Shown piece after piece: positions 1 through 8,314 of a stretch of 64,000 nucleotides of DNA. The stretch's first letter is position 1. Every line of letters starts with the position of its first letter. The stretch is from assembly GCA_017395245.1 (NCBI GenBank), contig JAFPVR010000071.1:1-64000 (forward strand), in the 5' to 3' direction. The notes below the pieces were generated by a model. That model was not told the DNA's origin and did no database searches. It saw only the letters and a program-made list of their open reading frames with translations. The stretch is from Bacteroidales bacterium. GTDB lineage: Bacteria > Bacteroidota > Bacteroidia > Bacteroidales > WCHB1-69. A program made the translations under genes and the position numbers.

Positions 1-132
1 AACGAGTTTTGCTACAAGTTCAACCGAATGTATTTCGGAGACAGGCTGTTTGACAGGTTAATGCTTGCCTCTATTTCATACAAGCCAACGTTCACCCACC
101 GCAGGTATGGGGCTGGGGGTGAATGCGGATAA
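1..132 (+). CDS. IS1595/ISXO2-type transposase, C-terminal end (cut by window edge)
   Basis: Frame 1 is open from the first base to TAA at 130-132 and encodes 43 residues, starting NEFCYKFNRMYFGDRLFDRL. That pattern (hydrophobic-aromatic stretch, F-N-R, then LFDRL) is how DDE transposases of the IS1595/ISXO2 group end. Only the tail is visible, so it is unknown whether the element is intact. No convincing terminal inverted repeat could be paired because the other end lies outside the window. Its presence agrees with the accessory look of the first 8 kb. Confidence 0.7.
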   Translation, partial: NEFCYKFNRMYFGDRLFDRLMLASISYKPTFTHRRYGAGGECG

Positions 133-268
133 TCATTTAATTTATTACTGCCAAATATTCCAAATCCTCACTTTTTTCACTCTTATTTGTACCAGCTCCA
201 AAAAGTTTTTCATGTCGGATTATTTTGTAGTTTCGCGGCGGCAAAATTATGTTGTGAGAATAACACCG

Positions 269-778
269 ATGAAGAAATTCCTGGTCCTTATCGTTCTTTT
301 GTTAACAATCCTTTGGCTATGCATCGGCGGGTTCCCGAAGTTGGCACATCGCACGACCGTGATGTGTTTCCCTGTGGTGCAGGCAGATGAAACCGTAATC
401 AACCCTTTGAAAGACGTTGATATGAACGATGCCAAAGCGTTTTTGATCCTCACCCTCGATGATTGGAGTGAACTTCCGGAAGGAATGCCCGCGCGTCGTG
501 TGTTGGTTTGCACGGATGAGGAAGTATTGCAACAATTGAAGGACAATTTCTCATTTGAAATCAGCGGCGGGGACATGTCCACTGCGGAAAGCGAACTCTG
601 GGTGTACAGTCACGACACCTTGGAGCTGATGACCAACATCGTCATTGAACAAAACCGTATTGGCATCCAGAACGAGCTGACGGGCTGGGCTGAGGCTGTA
701 AACCAAGAACAGCTGTGTCGCCTTTTCACACAGTTCAAACCTTATCGTTGGCCGAGGTTGGACTTAAGGCCGAATTGA
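269..778 (+). CDS. Hypothetical membrane-anchored protein, 169 aa
   Basis: I chose the ATG at 269 because it opens directly into a signal/anchor sequence (MKKFLVLIVLLLTILWLCIGG); the longer reading frame starting at 65 would run through the transposase tail. After the hydrophobic first 20 residues comes a soluble, acidic domain of about 145 residues with no motif I recognise. A single Cys in the exported part (VMCFPV) is not in lipobox position. The gene stands alone behind the transposase and looks less GC-rich than the core genes further right. Function unknown. Confidence 0.6.
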   Translation: MKKFLVLIVLLLTILWLCIGGFPKLAHRTTVMCFPVVQADETVINPLKDVDMNDAKAFLILTLDDWSELPEGMPARRVLVCTDEEVLQQLKDNFSFEISGGDMSTAESELWVYSHDTLELMTNIVIEQNRIGIQNELTGWAEAVNQEQLCRLFTQFKPYRWPRLDLRPN

Positions 779-889
779 TTTGTTCATCGTTTCATGATAT
801 TACAGGGACACACTGGCAGAAATTGCCTGATGCGCTTTTTTTTATATTTCATTCATAATTTGCAATGAATATATAAACAAAAAAAATTA

Positions 890-897
890 TATATTTG
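890..897 (+). promoter_or_regulatory. Bacteroidetes -7 box (TATATTTG)
   Basis: Perfect TAnnTTTG element about 80 bp upstream of the four-helix-bundle gene at 976. The 779-975 gap is AT-rich and holds nothing else that I can support. Confidence 0.55.
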
Positions 898-975
898 CCA
901 TGTTATAATAGATAGCAGATTATTTGTCTATTTAACTGAACACAAATTATTTATAAAACAAAAAAACTAAAACTT

Positions 976-1533
976 ATGAAGACAGAAACAGGATTTATCC
1001 CGTCTCACGGCAACTACACTGAGTTGCTCTCTTACAAGAAATCGCTTATCGTCTATTCCGGCACGGTGCTTTTCTGCGAACGCTTCCTAAACAAGCGCGA
1101 CCGCACCGTTGACCAGATGGTGCAGGCGGCGCGTTCCGGCAAACAAAACATCATTGAAGGCTCAATGGCTTCAGCCACGTCAAAAGAAACCGAAATCAAA
1201 CTGACCAACGTGGCAAGGGCCAGTCAAGAGGAGCTGTTGGAAGATTACAAGGACTACATCCGCAACAACCGGGGTGTCATTTGGAAAAAAGACAGCAAAG
1301 AGGCCTTGTTCGTCAGGCGGTTGGCTTACCGGAAGGACGAGTCGTTCGAAACCTACCGCGAGTTCTTGGAAACGCGGGACGGCATCGTCTGCGCCAACAT
1401 TATGATTTGTCTCGTAAACCAGTGCAACTTCCTCTTGGACAGGCAAATCAGGAGGTTGGAGCGGGATTTCGTCAAGTTTGGTGGGTTGCGTGAAAGGATG
1501 AGTCAAGCAAGGAGGAATTATCGGAAATATTAG
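976..1533 (+). CDS. Four-helix-bundle suffix-domain protein, 185 aa
   Basis: The protein is all-helical. It has the pattern of the four helix bundle / 23S rRNA intervening-sequence protein superfamily with the C-terminal suffix type seen in Bacteroidetes: an N-terminal helix with ERFLNKRDRTVDQMVQAARSGKQNIIEG (residues about 36-63, the R-S-x-K-x-N-I-x-E-G signature), a helix with ETEIKLTNVARAS, and a C-terminal helical pair ending in a basic tail. These proteins usually form pentamers; their role is not known and they are often found in mobile or accessory DNA, as here. It has its own promoter and is followed directly by a strong hairpin. Confidence 0.8.
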   Translation: MKTETGFIPSHGNYTELLSYKKSLIVYSGTVLFCERFLNKRDRTVDQMVQAARSGKQNIIEGSMASATSKETEIKLTNVARASQEELLEDYKDYIRNNRGVIWKKDSKEALFVRRLAYRKDESFETYREFLETRDGIVCANIMICLVNQCNFLLDRQIRRLERDFVKFGGLRERMSQARRNYRKY

Positions 1534-1550
1534 AGGTAAGAGGAGGGTGG

Positions 1551-1585
1551 CCTATAGGTCCTATGGGTCTTATAGGACCTATAGG
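1551..1585. repeat. Perfect 14-bp inverted repeat (hairpin), 7-nt loop
   Basis: CCTATAGGTCCTAT at 1551-1564 pairs exactly with ATAGGACCTATAGG at 1572-1585. It lies 18 bp after the four-helix-bundle gene. There is no T-tract, so it is a REP-like palindrome or mRNA 3'-end stabiliser rather than a classical intrinsic terminator. Confidence 0.75.
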
Positions 1586-1729
1586 ACAACTCCTGAAGGA
1601 TTTACCTACAGGCACTCTGCTGCGGCCTTACGGCCATGCGGTCCCCAAAGACTGATGACATTGTTTCCCTCACCCGCAGCAAATGCACGTTATTTTTATT
1701 AGAATTGCGTTTCACATTACAAAAATGAG

Positions 1730-1737
1730 TATCTTTG
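1730..1737 (+). promoter_or_regulatory. Bacteroidetes -7 box (TATCTTTG)
   Basis: Canonical TATCTTTG 30 bp before the start of the regulator remnant, with a possible TTG -33 element at 1705-1707. It may be left over from a gene whose 5' part has been deleted. Confidence 0.5.
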
Positions 1738-1766
1738 CGGCTGGAATTATCTTTTTGAAATAACAA

Positions 1767-2098
1767 ATGAACCGCATCAAATTATTCCTCAGCAGCGTGC
1801 AAGTGATGTTGTTCAAAGACCGCTTGGAAGTATGGAACCCCGGCAAACTTCCACAAGGAATGACTATCGCGAAATTGAACAAGGAGCACACTTCCAATCC
1901 GGTCAATCCCGTTCTTGCCCATCCCGTTTATCTTTCCGGCTATATAGAACAAATGGGAACAGGCACCACCGATATAATCGACCATTGTTTGGACTATGGA
2001 CTCCGTAAACCGGAATTCCACCAAGATGATGATTTTCGGGTTGTTCTTTGGCGACCAGAAGTACAAGAAAGAGTACAAGAATGCACCGTTTTTCGTCT
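1767..2098 (+). pseudogene. Remnant of AlbA-domain/RecG-like ATP-binding transcriptional regulator
   Basis: The open frame from 1767 encodes SVQVMLFKDRLEVWNPGKLP, then a stretch with NPVLAHPVYLSGYIEQMGTGT and DDDFRVVLWRP. This is the C-terminal HATPase_c_4-like part of the putative DNA-binding (AlbA_2) / RecG-like regulator family, which is normally about 400-500 aa. The N-terminal DNA-binding half is missing. At the 3' end the frame continues without its own stop into the opposite-strand gene that ends at 2099 and closes only at 2141. Truncation at both ends indicates a pseudogene. The 1586-1766 stretch before it holds only the -7 box. Confidence 0.7.
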
Positions 2099-3568
2099 CT
2101 ACTTCCCCCACGTCCTCTTCATGTCGGCGAAACGCTCGTAAATGTCGAGAATGCATTCTTCAGGCCGACCGGCGTGGCGCGGGTCAACAATGAAACGGCA
2201 CACTTCGTCATAATCACCGCAAGACCCGAGGTTAACCAACCCCGTGTCGAACATCTTCTTAATGTCGGGCAACAGCTCACTGGCCTGCAAATCAATCACA
2301 TCATGAAGAATCATGCCTGCAAGAACGTTGTCAAACCATTGCGTGTCTGGCAGTTTCTTGGTGGCGAAGCGAATCACCTCCCGGTACCATTCGACAATTG
2401 TATCACGACGACTTGGCTGGTGCTGTGCGATTTGGGTGACAGCGGGGAACACACGATATTTGGAGAACGTGTCAAGCCCTTCCTCTTTCACAAAGTTCAT
2501 CAATTTGTTCAACCTGTTCTGCCCCAGCAAGTAAATCGTTGGGGTGAAGTATTGATTTCCTGCATCGCCGAAATGATTCACGTAAAAGTCGCTGTCTTGG
2601 CGCAGCAGCTCAAGCACCACGTCAAGACTGCTGTCCGCGTTGCCCACCTCGCCCAGCAGCATAACGGAATTGCCGATAATGCCTGTGAATCCATCTTTTT
2701 CGTAATCATCGGGAATGCCTTCGCAAGTTAACCCGATGTGATATAGGATAATCCGCTCCAAATTTTCGCGCACGAGGTCATACGGCAGCTGCAAAATGCG
2801 GTTCACGAGATTTTCTTTCAGATAGACGCTGTTTTTGGGACTATGCAACTCTTCATAGAACCAATCGGGTGTGGTAAGTTCAAGCTTTTCGGGATATTTC
2901 GGGTGCTGGTAAGTGTACTCGGTATTGGGCCCATACGTTTTGAATAACGGGCTGTCTTCAATATGGGCAAGCCGTTCCATTATCGTCTCCTCATCCAGAT
3001 CGGGCGTGTCGTATTTCCCGTCCTCAATGATATATTTCACATCGTTTCCCAAATTTGCCCTCAGTGTCGGAAGGTAACGGTTGGCCTCTTGCACCGTATG
3101 GCACACCAGAAAGTGCTGCCCGTCTTTGCCGAACTCGTATTCGATAAGCGGGATGTCATCGGTATCCTCCTCCAGCATGTATTGGGTCAACAGGAAGCTC
3201 TTGTCAGGCATTATCCCGCCTTCCTCCGCAAATGCGATAGCACCGTATATCCAATTGTGGGCCTCTTCGTAGCTGCACTCACGCATTTTATGACGATAAA
3301 ACACTAACTCCTGAACCTCCTCTTCTTCCATTCTCAACCGATAGCCAGAGTCTATTACTCCCAAACAGTAGATGTCCACGAGATAGAATCCTATGCTGAC
3401 TTTCCCGCCGGTATGGAGTCTGGTGACGAAAACAGCTCCCTCACCGCACTCTTCGATGTCTTCGGAAATGTAGCACTTGCCGATTTCCAAAGTTCTCGCC
3501 TTCTGTTTCAGATATTGTTCTGGGGATAGGAATTGTTGCCCGCCCTGTTTCTTCTTCTTTTGCGCCAT
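2099..3568 (-). CDS. Conserved Bacteroidetes protein of unknown function, 489 aa
   Basis: The start is placed at the ATG at 3568, giving MAQKKKKQGG, because it sits 25 bp from a perfect -7 box; nine residues further upstream would lie in the promoter. The N-terminus is a lysine tract followed by LSPEQYLKQKARTLEIGKCY and an alpha/beta region (to about residue 160) that resembles a widespread unnamed Bacteroidetes family. The C-terminal half (about 270-480) is helical, with HEAT-like pairs reminiscent of DUF1186 proteins (HFGDAGNQYFTPTIYLLG). No catalytic motif is evident. It is transcribed separately from the helicase operon on the same strand. Confidence 0.75.
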   Translation of the reverse strand: MAQKKKKQGGQQFLSPEQYLKQKARTLEIGKCYISEDIEECGEGAVFVTRLHTGGKVSIGFYLVDIYCLGVIDSGYRLRMEEEEVQELVFYRHKMRECSYEEAHNWIYGAIAFAEEGGIMPDKSFLLTQYMLEEDTDDIPLIEYEFGKDGQHFLVCHTVQEANRYLPTLRANLGNDVKYIIEDGKYDTPDLDEETIMERLAHIEDSPLFKTYGPNTEYTYQHPKYPEKLELTTPDWFYEELHSPKNSVYLKENLVNRILQLPYDLVRENLERIILYHIGLTCEGIPDDYEKDGFTGIIGNSVMLLGEVGNADSSLDVVLELLRQDSDFYVNHFGDAGNQYFTPTIYLLGQNRLNKLMNFVKEEGLDTFSKYRVFPAVTQIAQHQPSRRDTIVEWYREVIRFATKKLPDTQWFDNVLAGMILHDVIDLQASELLPDIKKMFDTGLVNLGSCGDYDEVCRFIVDPRHAGRPEECILDIYERFADMKRTWGK

Positions 3569-3592
3569 AATGATATATTTGGTTTGAAAGTG

Positions 3593-3600
3593 CAAAGGTA
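3593..3600 (-). promoter_or_regulatory. -7 box (TACCTTTG, minus strand)
   Basis: Reverse complement of CAAAGGTA; fits TAnnTTTG and implies a leader of only about 20 nt for the 489-aa gene. Confidence 0.6.
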
Positions 3601-3704
3601 AACAATTATCTCATACCATTATCGTTGTTTTCTTGGGATTCCATACGAATTATCGTATTGCATACACCCTCCCTTATAAATTTTCCTACAATATACCTAT
3701 TGCA

Positions 3705-6700
3705 CTATTCCCGCCTCTCGAAAATCTCGTGCAACTCCGTGTTGCTCAGCTTGCCGATCCAGCTTTCGCCAGTGGCTACGGTTAGCTCCGCCAAGTCCTT
3801 CTTCTGCTGGATCATCGCGTCGATGCGCTCCTCGAAGGTATTGCGGGTGATGAACCGGTGTACCAATACGTTCTGGTGCTGCCCGATACGGTAGGCGCGG
3901 TCGGTGGCCTGCGCCTCCACGGCAGGGTTCCACCACAGGTCGTAATGGATGACATGGCTCGCGGCCGTCAGGTTCAGTCCCGTGCCCGCCGCCTTCAACG
4001 ACAACAGAAAGACGCGGTCGCCCCTGTTGTTCTGGAAACGCTCCACCAGCTCCTTGCGCTCTTTCACGGAACAACCGCCGTGCAGGAAAAGCGGCCTTTC
4101 ACCAATCCGTTTCGTAATCATCGGCACTAACATGTCCCCCATTTCTTTGAATTGTGTGAAAATCAGCACTTTTTGGTTGCTCTCCACAATGCTTTGCAGC
4201 AGGTCAAGCAACAACAGGCTTTTCCCGGAAAGTTCAGGTACGAAATCGCCGTTCTTTAAGAAAAGCGCCGGATGGTTGCAAATCTGTTTGAGCGCGAGAA
4301 TCATCTGCAACACCAACCCTTGCCGTTTGAATAACGAACGATTGTCCGTACTCTCTATCCCCTCGATTTCCTTCATGGCCTCATGCAAGATTTGCTCATA
4401 CAAAGAGGCTTGGCTTTCCGTGAGATACACGTTTTCGTTCTGCTCGATTTTGTCGGGCAGGTCGCTGATGATGCTCTTGTCCGTCTTGAGTCGGCGCATC
4501 AGGAACGGTGCGGTGATTTTGCGGAAGAGGGTCGCCGTTTCCTGGTCGCCGCTGTTCTGGATGGGATGGGAGAAATTCTCCTGGAAATACTTGATGTTGC
4601 CCAGATATCCCTTGTTGGCAAAGTCCATCACCGACCAGAATTCCGACAACCTGTTTTCCACAGGAGTGCCGCTCATGGCGATGTGGGTGGCGGCGGGCAG
4701 ACTGCGGGCTGCCTTGCTCTGCGCCGTCTCGGCATTCTTGATGTTCTGCGCCTCGTCGATGACCACCACTTGCCATTTCCGCTTCTTCAACGTGGCGATG
4801 TCGGAACGCATCACACCGTAAGTGGTGAGCAGGATGTCTTCCTTAAATTGCTTGATGTCACGCTGTTGCCCGTGATAGACAAACACCGACAAATCCGGGG
4901 CGAAACGGGCGACCTCTTCCTGCCAGTTGGTGATGAGGCCGGTGGGGACAATGATGACCGCTGGCTCTTTCTGCGTGAGCAGCCTGTCGTTTTTCAGTTT
5001 CTGCAGCAGCGTGATTACCTGCAACGTTTTTCCCAAACCCATGTCATCGGCGAGGATGCTGCCGAACCCGATGCGCATGTTGCGGTACATCCAGGCGAAC
5101 CCCCGCTCCTGATAAGGCCGCAGCGTCGCACGAATCTCTTTCGGAACAGGCACTTCCATTTGTGCAGTCAGCTCTTGGATCAGTTTCCGCACCTCATCGC
5201 TCAGCTCCACCTTGGCTTTGTCGTAAGTCTCGGAAAGCGCCGCCTGCAGTAGCTGGTTCGCGGGCATTTCGCGCCCGTTGGCGAATGCCTTCTGGAGTTT
5301 TGCTAAATCGCCCTCTTGCACGTAGATGTACTGGTTCTTGAAACGGATGAGGCCGTTGGCGTTGCGCACGAGCTTCAGGAACTCCTTCTCCGACAGCAAA
5401 TGGTCGCCCAATGCCACTTGCCAGTCGAAAGAGAGCAGGTCGTCCAAACGCAGATAGCCTGATGACTCCTTTTTGGAGATTTTCATCGAGACACGCGGAC
5501 GAATCAGTTCCTGCAGTGACTTGGGCAGCACCACACGAACACCCAACAGCCTGACTGCCGGAATGATGTCTGTGAGAAATGGGGCAAAACTGTTCAGCGT
5601 AAACAAGATAGGACTTTTAGCCTTGTCGTTGATGTAATGGTCCAAATCCCTCACAAACGGAGTGAGCAACGACAACTCTTTCAAAGCGGGAAACCTTTCG
5701 GCTTCGTATTTCTTCTGCGACAGGACATTTTGCAGCGGTACGTCTTTGCCGTTGACCGTCACCGTCAGGTCGAGCGAAAAGCCGTCGCCGGTCTCAGAGA
5801 CGATCAGCGTGGGGCGGTATTGCCCTGAGGAGAGGTGCAGACGGTCGAGCCAAGACTTGATGCCGCCAGGGATTTCCGTTTCTCCGACCCCTTGGAAAGT
5901 CTGCTCGCAGTCGGCAAAGAACATCTCCAAGACTTTGTCTCCAAAGCAGTTGTCCGACAACTTGGATACGAGCCACGTGATAGTCCACGACAGAACATGT
6001 TCTGTGGGATTCTCCACGGGGGATTCTTTCTTGCGGTCCGGATGGCGGGCGCACACTATGTCGGCAGGGGTGATGCGGGCGAGGGCATTAACTACTGTTT
6101 TGACCTCGTCGTCTAACAGTGCCGGAAGCCAGCGGACGATGTAGTGGTTTTTCGGGATGGCCACGATTTGCGGGATGACGCAACCGTTGTGCAGCAGGTG
6201 CAGAGCGACCATCAGCGATTGATGCAGGGCGGCCACGGTGGGGTCGAAATCGGCGATATAGTCGGCGGGAATGGCAAGGACGGAGGCCGGGAGATCATCT
6301 TCCTGGATGCAAGCCCTTTCGTCCTGCTCGTCAACGAATGTTAACGTCGGGAGAAGGAGTCCGCTTTCGTCGATTGAAAACCGCACGCTGTCGGTTCGAA
6401 GTAGCGGAAGAGATTGGGTTTGGGTGAGTTCCGGGAGGCTTTTCCGTCCGGCGAGGATGCGCTCTGTTTGCCGGGAAAGTTTCAAGATTTGGTTCAGGTA
6501 GAGCTTCTGGAAGTCGCCCTGAGGGTAAAACGGCGGGTTCGGGGACAGCAATTGGCAAAGCGGTTCGGCAAGACGGCTCAGATGGGAGCAGTCCACTCGT
6601 TGGAACGGACTGTCGGTCTGCGTTTTGGCTTTCTTTCTCGCTTCTTGAAAAAGGGTGCGCCATTCGGGAACGGCGAGGTCGGTTTTCGTATCCACGGTGA

Positions 6701-7211
6701 TGCCCCTGCGTTCAAACTCCTGTTGGAAATTCACACCGTGCAGCTCGAAAATCAGGAAGGGGTTGTTGTCGATTTCGCGGCTCATCATATAGATGACGGC
6801 GGCGAGATGTTTGCAAGGCACCGCCCAGTCGGGGCAGCTGCAACTCATGCCGAGGTCTTTCCACGAGGATGGGAAAATGTGCAAACCGATGGTCTGCGCG
6901 ATAGTCATGATCTGCGGACTCAGCTCGCGGTTCAGCAGTTGTGCCAGCAGCGTGGGGGTTTCCAAAACACTGTCTATCAGCAGGTCTATCTCTTGCTGCT
7001 TGAATTTTGGAACGGTGATGCTGATGTTGTAAGGTTTCTTTCTGCTCCCCTGCACTTTGGCGGCGACGAGGTTGTCTTTCACGTCAATGCGCAGCACAGC
7101 GCCTTTGCGTGCGTATGTAGCGCCGCGTGGCAGCCGGTTGCTGTAGTCAATACGGGAGAGGGCGTTCAGCCACTGTTCTCCCCACCATGTCATTCCGAAT
7201 TTCTGAGCCAT
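3705..7211 (-). CDS. SWIM zinc-finger SNF2-family helicase/ATPase, 1168 aa
   Basis: This is a SWI2/SNF2 DNA translocase. A SWIM finger lies at the N-terminus (C124-x-C126-x6-C133-x-H135, CSCPDWAVPCKH). A long middle region of about 550 residues has no motif I recognise. The two RecA lobes follow: Walker A DDMGLGKT near residue 725, motif II DEAQ near 820 (rather than DEAH), SGTPVENRL, then SLKAAGTGLNLT and ATDRAYRIGQ near 1105. Proteins of this build move on duplex DNA and remodel bound proteins; some members belong to phage-defence systems. It starts 7 bp after the pRiA4b-like gene and is certainly its operon partner. All ATPase motifs look intact. Confidence 0.9.
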   Translation of the reverse strand: MAQKFGMTWWGEQWLNALSRIDYSNRLPRGATYARKGAVLRIDVKDNLVAAKVQGSRKKPYNISITVPKFKQQEIDLLIDSVLETPTLLAQLLNRELSPQIMTIAQTIGLHIFPSSWKDLGMSCSCPDWAVPCKHLAAVIYMMSREIDNNPFLIFELHGVNFQQEFERRGITVDTKTDLAVPEWRTLFQEARKKAKTQTDSPFQRVDCSHLSRLAEPLCQLLSPNPPFYPQGDFQKLYLNQILKLSRQTERILAGRKSLPELTQTQSLPLLRTDSVRFSIDESGLLLPTLTFVDEQDERACIQEDDLPASVLAIPADYIADFDPTVAALHQSLMVALHLLHNGCVIPQIVAIPKNHYIVRWLPALLDDEVKTVVNALARITPADIVCARHPDRKKESPVENPTEHVLSWTITWLVSKLSDNCFGDKVLEMFFADCEQTFQGVGETEIPGGIKSWLDRLHLSSGQYRPTLIVSETGDGFSLDLTVTVNGKDVPLQNVLSQKKYEAERFPALKELSLLTPFVRDLDHYINDKAKSPILFTLNSFAPFLTDIIPAVRLLGVRVVLPKSLQELIRPRVSMKISKKESSGYLRLDDLLSFDWQVALGDHLLSEKEFLKLVRNANGLIRFKNQYIYVQEGDLAKLQKAFANGREMPANQLLQAALSETYDKAKVELSDEVRKLIQELTAQMEVPVPKEIRATLRPYQERGFAWMYRNMRIGFGSILADDMGLGKTLQVITLLQKLKNDRLLTQKEPAVIIVPTGLITNWQEEVARFAPDLSVFVYHGQQRDIKQFKEDILLTTYGVMRSDIATLKKRKWQVVVIDEAQNIKNAETAQSKAARSLPAATHIAMSGTPVENRLSEFWSVMDFANKGYLGNIKYFQENFSHPIQNSGDQETATLFRKITAPFLMRRLKTDKSIISDLPDKIEQNENVYLTESQASLYEQILHEAMKEIEGIESTDNRSLFKRQGLVLQMILALKQICNHPALFLKNGDFVPELSGKSLLLLDLLQSIVESNQKVLIFTQFKEMGDMLVPMITKRIGERPLFLHGGCSVKERKELVERFQNNRGDRVFLLSLKAAGTGLNLTAASHVIHYDLWWNPAVEAQATDRAYRIGQHQNVLVHRFITRNTFEERIDAMIQQKKDLAELTVATGESWIGKLSNTELHEIFERRE

Positions 7212-7218
7212 AGACTCC

Positions 7219-8133
7219 TTATTTCTTTCTCAACGACTCATCCCACTCTTCCGCCGCCTCTTGACAACTTATAACATCGGGATCGTTTGGGTCATAGTTT
7301 TTGTCGATGTCGTACCATTCAAGCTCCTCTTTCTCTTCGGCGCTCTTCCTCTTCTTCTTCGCCATTTCCAACAGGCGCATGTAGCCCGGCACACCGCCGC
7401 AATCCTCCGGCGGACACGCACCTTGGCCGTCCACGAATGTGATGCGGTGCTTTTCCCCTTTCTTGTAGGGACGGATGCTGACCACGCTGATTTCATGCCA
7501 CCAACTGTCGCCGAAATCGTATTCGAATGCCATTTTGTCCTTCTCGGCCTTCAGCAAATCCGAAAGCGTGTAGTCGGAATAGAGTTTCACGTTGCCGCGG
7601 AAACTCATATCCACACTCTCCTCGTCGCTGTAGAACGTCTTGTTGTGCATGAAGTGGAACAGATGTATATCATCCCAGCCCATGATGTCAATCAGGAGAT
7701 GCCCGAGGAAGTCGAGCTCCACGTTGGAGGGAACCTTCAGCTCGCGCCAGATATCGATGCCGATGTCGTTGAGCTTGATGCGAAGATGATACTCCGACAC
7801 GTTCGGCCGCTTGAGGGTCGGTTTCTCGTAGGGAGGATAGTAGTCATCATCATCGTAGTCATCGTCATCATCGTAGTCATCGTCATCGAAGTTGTCATCG
7901 TTGTAATTGCCGCCGTTCGTCAAAGGGGGCAAAAAGGCGAAGTTGTCATCCACAACGTCTCCGTCGGGAAGATTGTCGCACTCTTTCTGCCACTCGTCCA
8001 AGATTTTGTTGGAAAGTATCACGGCGAGCTTATCTCCATTGATTGCCTTTCGGAAGAGGTCAATGAAGCCTAACATAGCGGCTTTTTCATTGGGAAGATT
8101 ATCCAACATTGAGTTTTTTGATTTCTTTGCCAT
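7219..8133 (-). CDS. pRiA4b ORF-3-like domain protein with Asp-rich linker, 304 aa
   Basis: The ATG at 8133 (MAKKSKNSMLDNLPN) is preferred; upstream of it the frame is non-coding in character. An N-terminal helical domain (about 1-75) is followed by an extreme aspartate/tyrosine tract (about 80-105). The plasmid pRiA4b ORF-3-like fold then runs from about 110 to 270, with YHLRIKLNDIGIDIWRELKVP, the HLFHF motif, FEYDFGDSWWHEI and CPPEDCGGVPGY, all diagnostic of this family. The molecular function of the family is unknown; it is often found with mobile or defence genes. It is the first gene of the operon with the SNF2 helicase. Confidence 0.88.
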   Translation of the reverse strand: MAKKSKNSMLDNLPNEKAAMLGFIDLFRKAINGDKLAVILSNKILDEWQKECDNLPDGDVVDDNFAFLPPLTNGGNYNDDNFDDDDYDDDDDYDDDDYYPPYEKPTLKRPNVSEYHLRIKLNDIGIDIWRELKVPSNVELDFLGHLLIDIMGWDDIHLFHFMHNKTFYSDEESVDMSFRGNVKLYSDYTLSDLLKAEKDKMAFEYDFGDSWWHEISVVSIRPYKKGEKHRITFVDGQGACPPEDCGGVPGYMRLLEMAKKKRKSAEEKEELEWYDIDKNYDPNDPDVISCQEAAEEWDESLRKK

Positions 8134-8284
8134 AACTATTGCTGTTGATAAAACGGAGGCGCGAAAATACAGAAAATTCGCCGGAAAATGATAGTTGTGC
8201 AAAAAAAAATGCACATAGCCCGTAAAAAAACAATTCCTCATGCAAATCTGAAATGCAATAGGATCAACGTATTCGGAATTTGTG

Positions 8285-8292
8285 TACATTTG
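8285..8292 (+). promoter_or_regulatory. -7 box (TACATTTG)
   Basis: Located 23 bp before the S41 protease start, in the divergent gap 8134-8314. A weaker minus-strand candidate for the pRiA4b/SNF2 operon (TATTTTCG, 8162-8169) lies in the same gap. Confidence 0.55.
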
Positions 8293-8314
8293 CGGCCTTT
8301 TAGATTTTTGAACG

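Noticed and set aside
65..268. N-terminal extension of the 169-aa protein
   Set aside because: It would overlap the transposase end in another frame and place the signal peptide 68 residues inside the protein.
187..390. 67-codon plus-strand frame overlapping the start of the 169-aa gene
   Set aside because: No signal, no promoter of its own and out of frame with the better-supported gene.
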